DNA of 64,000 nucleotides, from positions 366,042 through 430,041 of the forward strand of contig NZ_BBXG01000007.1 of NCBI RefSeq assembly GCF_001570605.1. Reading direction: 5' to 3'. Below, piece by piece: positions 20,742-29,955 of the stretch (positions are counted from its first letter, which is position 1; each line of letters begins with the position of its first letter). Below the pieces are notes generated by a model, which did not search any database, was not told the origin of the DNA, and worked only from the letters and a program-made list of their open reading frames with translations. The translations under genes and the position numbers were made by a program. This stretch comes from Herbidospora cretacea. Its GTDB lineage: Bacteria > Actinomycetota > Actinomycetes > Streptosporangiales > Streptosporangiaceae.

Positions 20742-21380
20742 GTGGACAGCGCATCGCACCTCGCCGGGCTCCGGCGCAACTACCAGGGCGAACCTCTGCT
20801 CGACGTGGCCGACGATCCGATGACGCAGTTCGCCGTCTGGTTCGACGACGCGGCGAGGGCGGAAGTTCCGGAACCCAATGCCATGGTGCTCGCGACGGCG
20901 TCCGCCGGGGGAAGACCCTCGGCCCGGACAGTTCTGCTGAAAGGCGCCGACGAGCAAGGTTTCACGTTCTTCACCAACTACGAGTCCCGCAAGGGCCGCG
21001 ATCTGGCCGAGAACCCCCGCGCCGCCCTGGTCTTCCCGTGGCACGTGATCAGCCGCCAGGTCCGGGTGGAGGGCCGCGTCTACCGGCTCTCCCGCGACGC
21101 CACCGCGGCCTATTACCGCAGCCGCCCGTACGGCTCCCGCATCGGCGCCTGGGCCTCCCGGCAGTCGGCGGTCGTGCGCAGCAGGGAGGAACTGGAGGAC
21201 CGCTACCGCGAACTCGCGGAGAGATGGCCGGAAGATCCTCCGGTGCCCGATTTCTGGGGTGGCTACCTGGTGATCCCGAGCGAGATCGAGTTCTGGCAGG
21301 GCCGGGGAGACCGCATGCACGACCGGCTGCGCTACCGCCGCGCGGGGCAGGGCTGGGTGGTCGAGCGCCTGGCGCCCTGA
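20742..21380 (+). CDS. pdxH: pyridoxamine 5'-phosphate oxidase
   Basis: 212 residues. FMN-dependent last step of PLP synthesis and salvage. Diagnostic stretches are [35 protein letters not shown] and the C-terminal [17 protein letters not shown], which bind FMN and PLP. GTG 20742 lies only 3 bases after a TACCGT hexamer, so the exact start and leader are uncertain. It is divergent from citrate synthase. Confidence 0.92.
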   Translation: MDSASHLAGLRRNYQGEPLLDVADDPMTQFAVWFDDAARAEVPEPNAMVLATASAGGRPSARTVLLKGADEQGFTFFTNYESRKGRDLAENPRAALVFPWHVISRQVRVEGRVYRLSRDATAAYYRSRPYGSRIGAWASRQSAVVRSREELEDRYRELAERWPEDPPVPDFWGGYLVIPSEIEFWQGRGDRMHDRLRYRRAGQGWVVERLAP

Positions 21381-21385
21381 GGTTG

Positions 21386-21466
21386 TCGTCCACGAGGTTG
21401 TCGTTCACAGGGTGTTGTTGTCCACAGGGTGGGGAAGCCCGGGCCGGGATGGCCGGGTCGTCCACA
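21386..21466 (+). repeat. four DnaA-box-like repeats
   Basis: The gap after pdxH contains TCGTCCACG (21386), TCGTTCACA (21401), TTGTCCACA (21418) and TCGTCCACA (21458). The third is identical to the actinobacterial DnaA box; the others differ by one to three bases. All have the same orientation, spaced 15, 17 and 40 bases. Their function is unknown; a DnaA-titrating or regulatory site for the following MFS gene is possible, and a chromosomal origin is unlikely because no dnaA or dnaN is near. Confidence 0.5.
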
Positions 21467-21594
21467 GGTGTGCCGGCCCCTCGCGGAATCGTCGGTCGGG
21501 GGCGGGAAGATCGGTCCCACCCATGAGGGCGGGCCTCTCACCAGGGCATACCCGCAAATTGGTGATATTTCCCCCATGAGTAGGGTGTCCCCCC

Positions 21595-22833
21595 GTGAGC
21601 AAGGTGAGGGCGGCACTCGAACGGTATTTCGCGGACACCAGGCCGGTGGCCATCCCCGAATACCGCAGGCTGCTGGCCGGGCAGGCCGTCGGGTTCATCG
21701 GCTTCCAGCTCACCGGCGTCGCCGTGGCGGCCGAGATCTACTCGATCACCCAGTCGTCGTTCTGGGTCGGAATGATGGGGCCTGTCGCCCTCGTCCCGCT
21801 GGTCGTCTTCGGCCTGTGGGGCGGCGCGGTGGCCGACGCGATGGACCGGCGCAAGCTGCTGCTGATCAGCTCACTGTTCACCTGGACCGCCACGATCGCC
21901 CTGCTGGTCAACGCGCTCACCGCCAAGAACATCTGGGTGATCATGGTCGCCGTGTTCGTGCAGTCGAGCGGGTTCGCGGTCAGCTCGCCTACCCGGCAGG
22001 CGATCGTGCCGAGGCTGGTCCCGCGTGACCTGGTGCCGGCCGCCAACACCCTGAGCTTCCTGTTCTCCAGCCTCGGCTCGGTGCTCGGCCCGCTGCTCGG
22101 CGGGGTGATCCTGGCCACCACCGACTTCTCGGCCGCGTACGCCATCGACGCCGTCCTGTTCACGGCGACGCTGTACGCCTCCTACCGCCTCCCCGCCCTC
22201 GAACCCCTCGGCGAGGTGACCGCCCCGGGCCCGAAGGCCGTGGCCGACGGCCTGCGCTACATCATGACCAGCCCGGTCGTGCTGATGAGCTTCGCCGTCG
22301 ACATCGTGGCGATGGCCTTCGCGCTGCCGAGGGCGCTGTTCCCGCAGATGGCCGCCGAGCGGTTCGACGGCTCGGCGCTCGCCTTCGGCTGGCTGTCGGC
22401 CTCGATCGCCCTCGGCTCGGTCATCGGCGGCGTCTTCTCCGGCTGGGTGGGCCGTGTGCGCCGCCAGGGGGTGGCCCTCACCGTCGTGATCGCCCTGTGG
22501 GGCCTCAGCGTGGCCCTCGCGGGTCTGGCCCAGCCCCTGTGGCTGTGCGTGGCCCTGCTGGCCGTGGGCGGCTTCGCCGACCTCGTCTCGGCGGTGTGGC
22601 GGCAGACCATCCTGCAGACCTACGCCCCGGACGAGATGCGCGGCCGGCTCCAGGGCGTCTTCTTCGTCGTGGTGGCCGGCGGCCCGCGCCTGGGCGACCT
22701 CAGGGCGGGCACCACCGCCTCGGCGTTCGGGCTGGTCCCGGCCTGGGTCGGGGGCGGCCTGCTCTGCGCGGTGACCGTCTTCGCGGTGGGTCTGTCCGTC
22801 AAGTCGTTCCGCCGCTACCGGGTGGCTTCGTAG
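21595..22833 (+). CDS. MFS transporter (EntS/MFS_3-like exporter)
   Basis: 412 residues with about 12 hydrophobic helices. The loop between helices 2 and 3 reads GGAVADAMDRRKLL, the MFS motif A, and the second half repeats it weakly (SGWVGRVRRQG). Sequence resembles EntS-type enterobactin exporters and related drug-efflux proteins. It lies 113 bases upstream of the iron regulator ideR, so siderophore export is an attractive but unproven role. GTG start; four DnaA-box-like repeats lie 129-209 bases upstream. Confidence 0.82.
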   Translation: MSKVRAALERYFADTRPVAIPEYRRLLAGQAVGFIGFQLTGVAVAAEIYSITQSSFWVGMMGPVALVPLVVFGLWGGAVADAMDRRKLLLISSLFTWTATIALLVNALTAKNIWVIMVAVFVQSSGFAVSSPTRQAIVPRLVPRDLVPAANTLSFLFSSLGSVLGPLLGGVILATTDFSAAYAIDAVLFTATLYASYRLPALEPLGEVTAPGPKAVADGLRYIMTSPVVLMSFAVDIVAMAFALPRALFPQMAAERFDGSALAFGWLSASIALGSVIGGVFSGWVGRVRRQGVALTVVIALWGLSVALAGLAQPLWLCVALLAVGGFADLVSAVWRQTILQTYAPDEMRGRLQGVFFVVVAGGPRLGDLRAGTTASAFGLVPAWVGGGLLCAVTVFAVGLSVKSFRRYRVAS

Positions 22834-22946
22834 GCCGGAAGGTTTTCGGCCGTTCGACTGTTGCCCAAGGTGCTTTCCCGGACCAGTAAGGTCGGCGGGA
22901 ACGCGCTTGTGGGTCGTAGCATCGAACAGGACCGGGAGGATGACCG

Positions 22947-23645
22947 TTGACCGCACACGGCCTGATCGACACGACGGAGATGTACCTCCGCACGATCTTC
23001 GAGCTCGAAGAGGAGGGGATCGTCCCGCTGCGCGCCCGGATCGCCGAGAGACTGCAGCAGAGCGGCCCCACCGTGAGCCAGACCGTCGCCCGCATGGAGC
23101 GCGACGGGCTCGTCAAGGTGGAGGGCGACCGCCACCTCACGCTCAGCGAGGCCGGCCGCAAGCAGGCCATCCGCGTGATGCGCAAACACCGCCTCGCCGA
23201 GTGCCTGCTGACCCAGGTGATCGGCATGCCGTGGGAAGACGTCCACGTCGAGGCCTGCCGCTGGGAACACGTCATGTCGGAGCAGGTCGAGGTCCGCCTC
23301 GTGGCCCTGCTCGGCAACCCGACCGTCTGCCCTCATGGGAACCCCATCCCGGGGCTTGAGGAACTGGGCGCGTCCGGTTTGACGGAAATTGAGCCGGTCT
23401 CGCCTATGGCCGACGTCGCGGGGCCCAGAGATATACCCGTTGTCGTGCGGCGAATTAGCGAACAAGTGCAAAGCGATCCCGCTGTGATGCTTAAACTCAA
23501 GCAAGTTGGGATACAACCCGGACGCGAGGTGACGCTCGCGGCGAGCGACGACGGTGTGCGGGTGACTGGTGACGAACAGGCTGACAACAACCTCGCGGAG
23601 CTCTCGCGCGATGTCGCGTCGCACGTTTTCGTCTCCAAGCGCTGA
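22947..23645 (+). CDS. ideR: iron-dependent repressor IdeR/DtxR
   Basis: 232 residues. The DNA-binding domain (LVDTTEMYL-like start, RIAERLQQSGPTVSQTVARMERDGL) and metal ligands align with DtxR at an offset of two: Met12, His81, His100, Cys104, Glu107 and His108 (EACRWEHVM). The SH3-like third domain spans about 150-232. It represses iron uptake and activates storage when bound to Fe2+. Translation begins at TTG 22947, chosen because GGGAGG lies 8 bases upstream and the frame has no better codon. Confidence 0.93.
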   Translation: MTAHGLIDTTEMYLRTIFELEEEGIVPLRARIAERLQQSGPTVSQTVARMERDGLVKVEGDRHLTLSEAGRKQAIRVMRKHRLAECLLTQVIGMPWEDVHVEACRWEHVMSEQVEVRLVALLGNPTVCPHGNPIPGLEELGASGLTEIEPVSPMADVAGPRDIPVVVRRISEQVQSDPAVMLKLKQVGIQPGREVTLAASDDGVRVTGDEQADNNLAELSRDVASHVFVSKR

Positions 23646-23687
23646 TCCCCACGGGTCCAGCTCTGTTCTCCTAGGAGTGGTCGTCGG

Positions 23688-25961
23688 ATGAAGCGTTGGG
23701 GGGACCTGTCGCAGGACACGACCGACCACCTCTCCGCGGGCGCGGTGCTCGACCAGGCGGAGTTGGCCGTCGTCGTCACCGACAGGTTCAGCAACGTTCT
23801 TTACTGGAACCCTTTCGCCGAGCAGCTGTTCGGCCGTCCGGGCTACGCCCACGGGCGTGATGACACGATCTCCATCAGCATCATGGAGCGCGATCATCCG
23901 CTGGGCGTCGAGCTGGCGAAACACGTGCTCAAGGGCAACGTGTGGGAGGGGACGTTCGACGTCGTCCGCCACGACGGAACGCTGATCTACGTGCGCGCCC
24001 AGGCCGTCCCGATGCGACATACCTCCGGGTCGGTGACGGGCATCGTGATCACCGCGCGTGAGGCGATGAAGAGCAACGAGCGGGAGAAAGACCGCTTCGG
24101 CCTGCTGGAGCGCATCGGCGAGCGGCTGGCCGGTTCCCTCTACGTCGAGGAGACCCTCAACCGGGTCGCCGAGATGCTCGTGCCCCAGTTCGCCGACCAC
24201 TGCTTCATCGAGCTGATGGAGGGCGAGCGGCTGGTCCGCAAGGTCTCCACCCACGTCGGCGGCTGGCAGCCCCCGGCCGACTCCTGGAAGCCCGTCGGCT
24301 CCGAGGTCCGCTATCCCATCGGCCACTACGCCGACAGCGCGCTGCGCCGCCAGGAGACCATCCTGGTCGAAGACTTCTCCCAGGTCAGCTACCCGTCGAT
24401 CAGCGAGGGCGCGGCCCGGGTCGACGGCGAGATCGGGGTCACCTCCGCGATCGTCGCGCCGCTCTGCGCCCGCGGCGAGGCCCTCGGGCTGATGTACCTG
24501 TCGATGTCCAACCTGACCGACCGGCGCTCGCCCCACTACGACGCCTTCGACCGCGACTTCGTCGGGGCCATCGCCACCCGGGTCGCCATCGCCGTCGACA
24601 ACGCCCTCCTGTTCGAGGAGGAGCGCCACACCGCCGAGTCGTTCCAGAAGCACCTGCTCCCGCGCGACCTGCCCAAGCTCGACGGGCTCGAGATCGCCGT
24701 GCGCTACCTGCCGGCCGCCCCGCTCTCCAGCCACGGCCAGGGCATCCAGACCCAGGTCGGCGGCGACTGGTACGACGTGATCCCGCTCTCGGCCGGTCGT
24801 GTCGGCATCGTGATCGGCGACGTCGAGGGCCGCGGTGCCAAGGCCGCCGCCGTGATGGGGCAGCTCCGCGCCGCCCTGCGCGCCTTCGCCCAGGACGACA
24901 AGCCCCCGGCCGACATCCTGGCCCGCCTCGACGAGTGGACCCGCATCCTCGCCTCGCCCGAGGAAGACGACTTCGGCGCCGACGTCACCAGCCCGCCGAT
25001 CGTCACCTGCCAGTACATGGTCTACGACGCCTGGTCGCGCGAGCTGTCGTTCGCCAACGCCGGCCACTCGCCGCCCCTGCTGATCGTTGACGGCTCGGTC
25101 ACCGAGCTCGACATCGGCGACGTCGGCAAGCCGCTGGGCGTGCGGGCCACCGGCGTCCACGCCGACCTGGTCTACAAGGAGGAGACGCGGGTGCTGCCCC
25201 CGGGCGCGACGCTGCTCCTCTACACCGACGGCCTGGTCGACCGGCGTCCGGCGCGTGAGTCGGGGGTCCCCTCGCGGGACCTCGGCGAGGCGGTCCGGGT
25301 GCTGTGCGACGAGATCGGCAAGATCGCCGACGACCCGGTCGAGCGCATCGCCGACGCCGCGACCACCGCGGTGCCCGGCGAGATCGACGACGACATGGCG
25401 ATCCTGGTCGTCCGGTCGGGCGGGGGCGAGCTGGAGTTCGAGGAGTGCGACTACCCGGCCCAGCCGATCATGGTCGGCGAGGCCCGGCGGATGGCCCGCA
25501 ACGCCTTCGAGCGGTGGAACATCCCCGAGGAGAAGGGCGAGCTGGCCTGCCTGCTCGTCTCCGAGGTGGTCACCAACGTCGTCCTCCACGCCGCGTCCAC
25601 CAGCGCGCCGCGCCGGGAGCTCGTGCTCGACGGGCCGCCGCTGCCGTTCGACGAGTCGTGGGACTTCCCCGACCTCGAGGTCGACCTCGATCTCGACCTG
25701 GGCCGTGAGGGCATCGCCGCGCTCAACGCCGCCGCCGACCCCGAGAAGAAGTTCACGCTCCGGCTGCGCCGGGGCGGCGAGTCGATCTGGGTCGAGGTGT
25801 TCGACCAGGACCTGCGGCTGCCCCGCATCCGCAGCGCCGGGGAGAACGACGAGGGCGGCCGAGGGCTCTACCTGGTCGACCAGCTCGCCCGGCGCTGGGG
25901 TTCCCGGCCGACCCCCGACGGGAAGGCCGTCTGGTTCGAGATCCCGGTGGGCGGCCGCTGA
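23688..25961 (+). CDS. PAS-GAF-SpoIIE phosphatase with C-terminal HATPase kinase domain
   Basis: 757 residues. Domain order: PAS (about 15-130, with NVLYWNPFAEQLFG), GAF (about 145-305), PP2C/SpoIIE phosphatase (about 310-560, metal-binding GGDWYDV and DVEGRGAKAAAVM, then FANAGHSPPLL and LYTDGL), then a HATPase domain (about 600-757) with LVSEVVTNVVLHA and GGRGLYLVDQL. Such proteins set the phosphorylation of anti-sigma antagonists and so control stress sigma factors. The STAS protein at 15098 is a plausible substrate. There are 42 bases between ideR and this gene, whose ATG follows GGAGTGG. Confidence 0.9.
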   Translation: MKRWGDLSQDTTDHLSAGAVLDQAELAVVVTDRFSNVLYWNPFAEQLFGRPGYAHGRDDTISISIMERDHPLGVELAKHVLKGNVWEGTFDVVRHDGTLIYVRAQAVPMRHTSGSVTGIVITAREAMKSNEREKDRFGLLERIGERLAGSLYVEETLNRVAEMLVPQFADHCFIELMEGERLVRKVSTHVGGWQPPADSWKPVGSEVRYPIGHYADSALRRQETILVEDFSQVSYPSISEGAARVDGEIGVTSAIVAPLCARGEALGLMYLSMSNLTDRRSPHYDAFDRDFVGAIATRVAIAVDNALLFEEERHTAESFQKHLLPRDLPKLDGLEIAVRYLPAAPLSSHGQGIQTQVGGDWYDVIPLSAGRVGIVIGDVEGRGAKAAAVMGQLRAALRAFAQDDKPPADILARLDEWTRILASPEEDDFGADVTSPPIVTCQYMVYDAWSRELSFANAGHSPPLLIVDGSVTELDIGDVGKPLGVRATGVHADLVYKEETRVLPPGATLLLYTDGLVDRRPARESGVPSRDLGEAVRVLCDEIGKIADDPVERIADAATTAVPGEIDDDMAILVVRSGGGELEFEECDYPAQPIMVGEARRMARNAFERWNIPEEKGELACLLVSEVVTNVVLHAASTSAPRRELVLDGPPLPFDESWDFPDLEVDLDLDLGREGIAALNAAADPEKKFTLRLRRGGESIWVEVFDQDLRLPRIRSAGENDEGGRGLYLVDQLARRWGSRPTPDGKAVWFEIPVGGR

Positions 25962-25999
25962 ACTGGCGTTCAAGAGGCTTCGGTGTTTGACTCGGAGCC

Positions 26000-26734
26000 A
26001 TGGAGCTGGTGCACCACCGCTCGGGATCCGGCCCGCCGCTCGTGCTGATGCACGGCATCGGGCACCACTGGCAGGCCTGGCGGCCGGTCATCGACCAGCT
26101 GGCCAGGCATCATGACGTGATCGCCGTCGACCTGCCCGGCTTCGGGGCCTCGCCGCCGCTGCCGCCGGGCACGATCTCGACGGCCGAGTCACTGGCCTAC
26201 GCCGTCGAGGCCTTCTGGCACGACCTCGGCATCGACGAACCCCACGTCGCCGGCAACTCGCTGGGCGGCTACCTCGCCCTCGACATGGCCTCGCGCGGCG
26301 TCTGCCGGACGGCCACCGCGATCTCTCCGGCCGGATTCTGGTCGCGCACCGAGCTGCTCTGGCTCCGGAGCGTGCTGAAGACGATGCGGATGGGGCCGGT
26401 CACCCGGGCGGGCCTCGGCCTGGTCGTCGCCCACCCCGAACGCGTGTCCGACGAGGTCCTCCACGCCGCCTGGAAGGCGCTGAAGGAGGCGCCGGGCTTC
26501 TACGAGACGCTCGACGCGTTCTTCTGGCTGCCGCCGCCCGCGCCGCCGAAGGTGCCGGTGACGATCGCCTGGGGCGAGAAGGACCGGCTGCTGCCCAAGC
26601 GGCAGGCGGTCCGGGCCGGGCGGTGGGCGCAGAAGCGGGTCCACCTGATGCCCGGCTGCGGTCACCTCCCGATGACCGACGACCCCGAGCTGGTGGCCCG
26701 GCTGATCCTCATGGGAGCACGCGCAGCGAACTGA
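26000..26734 (+). CDS. alpha/beta hydrolase
   Basis: 244 residues. The oxyanion His-Gly (18-19), nucleophile elbow GNSLGG (Ser87), an Asp in AWGEKDRLLP and a His in PGCGHLPMTD make a full catalytic triad. The fold is that of small esterase, C-C hydrolase and haloperoxidase-like enzymes; the substrate is not predictable. It lies 38 bases after the SpoIIE-type gene and its last 26 bases overlap the convergent membrane-protein gene. Confidence 0.85.
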   Translation: MELVHHRSGSGPPLVLMHGIGHHWQAWRPVIDQLARHHDVIAVDLPGFGASPPLPPGTISTAESLAYAVEAFWHDLGIDEPHVAGNSLGGYLALDMASRGVCRTATAISPAGFWSRTELLWLRSVLKTMRMGPVTRAGLGLVVAHPERVSDEVLHAAWKALKEAPGFYETLDAFFWLPPPAPPKVPVTIAWGEKDRLLPKRQAVRAGRWAQKRVHLMPGCGHLPMTDDPELVARLILMGARAAN

Positions 26735-27551
26735 CGACCGTCGTGATGTCGGGCCACAGGCGCTTGTGGGTGTCCGGGATGGTGATCCAGACGACCGACG
26801 GGCGGTCGGCGCCGGTGGTGATCGCGACGGCGACGGCCAGCTCCAGCCTGGCCTTGCGCCCCAGTTCGCTGGGCGGCATGCGCATCTCGCGGGCCACCAG
26901 CCAGCCGTGGGGGACGCGCTGCGAGGCGACGTCCTTGCCCTTGGTGCCGCGCGGGAAGTTGTTCTCCTGCTTGTAGTCGAGCATCGCGACGGCCGCGTCG
27001 TAGGGGCTGTCGCCTCCGTCGACGTCGCTCCACAGGCGCTGGGCGTCGATGTCGGCGAACCACTCGTTGTCGAGGTCGGGGCCGAACTCCTCGGTGACGA
27101 ATGACTGGCGGGTGGAGTAGCGGCCGTCGGAGAACAGGCCCTCCGGCTGGCCCTTGGCGGGTCTCCAGGGCTTGCCCAGCTCGGCGTAGCGGAGCCGGGC
27201 CTTGCGGTCGCGGACCTCGCCGATCACCTGGGAGGGGGTGCCGGAGAACTTCTTGAGCCGGACGACGGTGCCCTCGGGGATGCGGTCGACCTCCGGCGTG
27301 GGAGAGGGCGTGGGGGTCGGCGTCGGGGTGGGCGTGGGAGTGGGGGTCGGCTCGGGGGTGGGGCTGGTCTCGGGGACCGGGGTCTCCCGCTTCGGCACGG
27401 CGACGGCGACCGGCTTCCGGTCGGATGCGGTGGCCAGGGAGATGCCGGTGACCACCTGGAAGACCAGGAAGGCGGCGCCGAGCAGGTTGGCCCACACCGG
27501 GACACGGACGTAGAGGCGACGGGCTCGGGGGGAGACCTGGGGCGGCGGCAC
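26709..27551 (-). CDS. single-pass membrane protein with Pro-Thr stalk, unknown function
   Basis: 280 residues, not recognised. A basic N terminus and one hydrophobic helix (about residues 19-42) are followed by a PTPTP-type stalk (about 65-85) and a soluble domain of about 195 residues likely outside the membrane. The stalk is encoded by an imperfect short tandem repeat. GTG 27551 lies 1 base after the stop of the upstream gene; the longer frame to 27605 would overlap that gene and is rejected. Third gene of a minus-strand trio. Confidence 0.65.
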   Translation of the reverse strand: MPPPQVSPRARRLYVRVPVWANLLGAAFLVFQVVTGISLATASDRKPVAVAVPKRETPVPETSPTPEPTPTPTPTPTPTPTPSPTPEVDRIPEGTVVRLKKFSGTPSQVIGEVRDRKARLRYAELGKPWRPAKGQPEGLFSDGRYSTRQSFVTEEFGPDLDNEWFADIDAQRLWSDVDGGDSPYDAAVAMLDYKQENNFPRGTKGKDVASQRVPHGWLVAREMRMPPSELGRKARLELAVAVAITTGADRPSVVWITIPDTHKRLWPDITTVVSSLRVLP

Positions 27552-27552
27552 G

Positions 27553-28467
27553 TCAGCCCGCCTTCGGCAGCAGGACCAGGCCCGCCTTGCGGGCGTCGCG
27601 GACACTTTGCCGCAGGGTGGCCTCGACCCTGGCGGCCCTCTCGGTGAGCTGGTTGATCTCCTCGGTGGCCAGGCGGTCGCGGACCGTCCGGGCGAGGAGT
27701 TCGGTGTAGGCGTCGCCGTCGTCGGCCAGGTCCTGGAGGGTCTGCCACTCCTGGTAGGCGTCGTCGGCGGCCATCACCCGCAGGGCGTAGTCCTCCAGGG
27801 CCTCGACGCGGCCGGTCAGCGACTCGGTGGCCAGCCGGAGCGCGCCGTCGTGGGCGTCGAGCATCTCGGCGATGCGGTCGGTGACCTTGCCCTTGCGGGC
27901 GGCGCGCTGTTCGCGGCGCAGCCGGGTCATCTCCGCCAGGGTCTCGGCGATCTCCCACTCCTGACGGGGGAGGGTGACGGTGTTGGCGATGTCGTCGAGC
28001 AGGCCGGCCCGGTTGACGCTGGAGTCGAGCACGGCGGCGACCGCCTTCTGGGTGCGCTCCAGCAGTTCGGCGTCGCGCAGGTGCAGGTCGGCGACGTAGC
28101 GGCCCTGGTGCTTGCGGGCGAGCTTGGCGACGGGGGACTCGCCCGACAGGGCCAGCAACACGAGGAATGTCACGGCTTCGACCGCGAGGCCCATGGTGAA
28201 GGCTCGGGCGAAGCCGTAAAAGAACCAGATCATGAGCTGGACGACCTGCAGGGTCGCGCCGAGCGGGAACAGCCAGCGGCCCTGGAGGCGGCCGGCCACG
28301 ACGGGCAGGAACCCCCACAGCGACGCGGACAGCAGCGCCTTCCAGGCGTCGGCGCCGACCCGGCCGCCCCAGCGGGGGCGGTCGGGGACCGGGTGGAGGA
28401 ACTCGGGGGCTTCGGCCATGAGCGCCCGCTCGGCGGGCGGCAGGGCCGGGTCGAACGCGGGCTTCAT
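27553..28467 (-). CDS. membrane protein with long helical/coiled-coil region, unknown function
   Basis: 304 residues, not recognised. An N-terminal cytoplasmic stretch is followed by two or three hydrophobic helices (about 42-112). The C-terminal 190 residues are charged, helical and coiled-coil-like (LAEMTRLRREQRAARKGKV, LAEMTRL-type heptads) and end near a LLPKAG tail. The start overlaps the upstream 54-residue gene by 4 bases and the stop lies 1 base before the next start. The architecture suggests a membrane scaffold or sensor. Confidence 0.65.
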   Translation of the reverse strand: MKPAFDPALPPAERALMAEAPEFLHPVPDRPRWGGRVGADAWKALLSASLWGFLPVVAGRLQGRWLFPLGATLQVVQLMIWFFYGFARAFTMGLAVEAVTFLVLLALSGESPVAKLARKHQGRYVADLHLRDAELLERTQKAVAAVLDSSVNRAGLLDDIANTVTLPRQEWEIAETLAEMTRLRREQRAARKGKVTDRIAEMLDAHDGALRLATESLTGRVEALEDYALRVMAADDAYQEWQTLQDLADDGDAYTELLARTVRDRLATEEINQLTERAARVEATLRQSVRDARKAGLVLLPKAG

Positions 28468-28628
28468 CTGATCGACTGTCCCCAGATCAGCAGCATGGCG
28501 ATGACGAAGACGATCATGACGCCGGCGTAGGCGACGTTGCCCAGCCGGAAGAACCGGCGGACCTTGTTCAGCAGCCAGGCGACCAGGAACGCCAGGAAGA
28601 CCAGCAGGATCAGCCCGGTGATTTCCAT
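28464..28628 (-). CDS. 54-residue small membrane protein
   Basis: A short frame starting at ATG 28628. Two hydrophobic helices (about residues 3-20 and 33-50) flank a basic loop with NKVRRFFRLG, giving a helical hairpin. Its stop overlaps the start of the next gene by ATGA, the hallmark of translational coupling, which supports it as a real gene despite its size. It is the first gene of the minus-strand trio with the two membrane proteins at 26709 and 27553. Function unknown. Confidence 0.7.
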   Translation of the reverse strand: MEITGLILLVFLAFLVAWLLNKVRRFFRLGNVAYAGVMIVFVIAMLLIWGQSIR

Positions 28629-28668
28629 GGGGACCAGTATGAAGCTTTAAGCGCGCTTTTGGATCGGT

Positions 28669-29814
28669 TCAGAACCCGAAGGATCTACCGATGATCTCTT
28701 TCATGATCTCGGTGGTGCCGCCGTAGATCGTCTGGACGCGGGCGTCGAGCCAGGCCTTGGCCACCGGATATTCGGTCATGTAGCCGTAGCCGCCGTGCAG
28801 TTGCAGGCAGCGGTCGATGACCTTGTTCTGGAGTTCGGTGGTCCACCACTTGGCCTTGGCCGCGTCGACGGCGGTGAGGGTCCCGGCGTTGAGCGCGGTC
28901 ACGCACGTGTCGACGAACAGGCGGGCGATCTCCACCTCGGTGGCGAGCTCGGCCAGCACGAAACGGGTGTTCTGGAAGCTGCCGAGGTTGCGGCCGAACG
29001 CCTGGCGGGTGCGGCAGTAGTCGATCGTGCTCGCCAGCACGGCCTCCGCCGCCGCCACGGCGACCACGGCGATCGACAGCCGCTCCTGCGGCAGGTTGGC
29101 CATGAGCTGGAAGAAGCCCTGGCCGTCTTCGGTCCCCAGGCGGTTGGCGGCCGGGACCCGGACGTTCTCGAAGAACAGCTCGGCGGTGTCCTGCGCCTTG
29201 AGACCGATCTTGTCGAGGTTGCGGCCCCTCTCGAAGCCGGGCATGCCGCGCTCGACCACGAACAGCGTGGTGCCGCGTGCCCCGGCCGCCGGGTCGGTCT
29301 TGGCCACCACGACCACCAGGTCGGAGTTGATGCCGTTGGTGATGAAGGTCTTCTGGCCGTTCAGGACGTAGTCGCCGCCGTCCTTGTCCGCGGTGGTGCG
29401 GATGCCCTGGAGGTCGCTGCCGGCGCCGGGCTCGGTCATCGCGATGGCGGTGATCAGCTCGCCGGAGACGAAGCCGGGCAGCCACCGGGCCTTCTGCTCG
29501 TCGTCGGTGAGGTCGACGAAGTAGGGGGCCATGACGTCGTTGTGCAGGCCGAAGCCCAGGCCGCTGGCGCCCGCTCGGATGATCTCCTCGATGACGACCA
29601 CGTTGAACCGGAAGTCGGTGAGCCCGATGCCGCCGTACTCCTCGGGGACCGACATGGCGAACATGCCCAGGTCGCCGGCCTTTTTCCAGATCTCGCGGGG
29701 GATGATGCCGTCTTTCTCCCACTGTGCGTGGTTCGGGACGACCTCCCGGTTCATGAAATCGCGCACGGTCTCGCGGAAGAGCTCGTGCTCCTCCTCGAAC
29801 AAGGTTCGGTCCAT
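28669..29814 (-). CDS. acyl-CoA dehydrogenase
   Basis: 381 residues. FAD enzyme of the ACAD family: the start region LFEEEHELFRETVRDFM, the AMTEPGAGSDLQGIRTTA substrate/FAD loop, and near the C terminus QLHGGYGYMTEYPV and QTIYGGTTEIMKEIIGRS. The latter carries the usual catalytic Glu position (YGGTTEI). It catalyses the first desaturation of acyl-CoA; chain specificity is unclear. A 15-base palindrome lies 7 bases upstream of the ATG and may be its operator. Confidence 0.92.
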   Translation of the reverse strand: MDRTLFEEEHELFRETVRDFMNREVVPNHAQWEKDGIIPREIWKKAGDLGMFAMSVPEEYGGIGLTDFRFNVVVIEEIIRAGASGLGFGLHNDVMAPYFVDLTDDEQKARWLPGFVSGELITAIAMTEPGAGSDLQGIRTTADKDGGDYVLNGQKTFITNGINSDLVVVVAKTDPAAGARGTTLFVVERGMPGFERGRNLDKIGLKAQDTAELFFENVRVPAANRLGTEDGQGFFQLMANLPQERLSIAVVAVAAAEAVLASTIDYCRTRQAFGRNLGSFQNTRFVLAELATEVEIARLFVDTCVTALNAGTLTAVDAAKAKWWTTELQNKVIDRCLQLHGGYGYMTEYPVAKAWLDARVQTIYGGTTEIMKEIIGRSFGF

Positions 29815-29820
29815 GACAAC

Positions 29821-29835
29821 CAGAATACGATTCTG
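29821..29835 (-). promoter_or_regulatory. palindromic operator candidate for the acyl-CoA dehydrogenase
   Basis: CAGAAT-ACG-ATTCTG is a perfect 6-3-6 inverted repeat placed 7 bases upstream of the acyl-CoA dehydrogenase ATG. TetR-family repressors of fatty-acid genes use operators of this size and position. The regulator is not in the window. Confidence 0.4.
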
Positions 29836-29955
29836 TTACCCCGGAGAACATGCCGAGGAGCGCATCACAAGTGCGCCACGTTCCCACCAATGGCCTTGCT
29901 TAACCCAATAAGATCTACCTTCGGTTTGGTATGCCGTTGTAACGGAGTGTGGGCA

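Noticed and set aside
21386-21466. Chromosomal origin of replication
   Set aside because: Only four boxes, one exact, and no dnaA, dnaN, gyrB or rpmH nearby.
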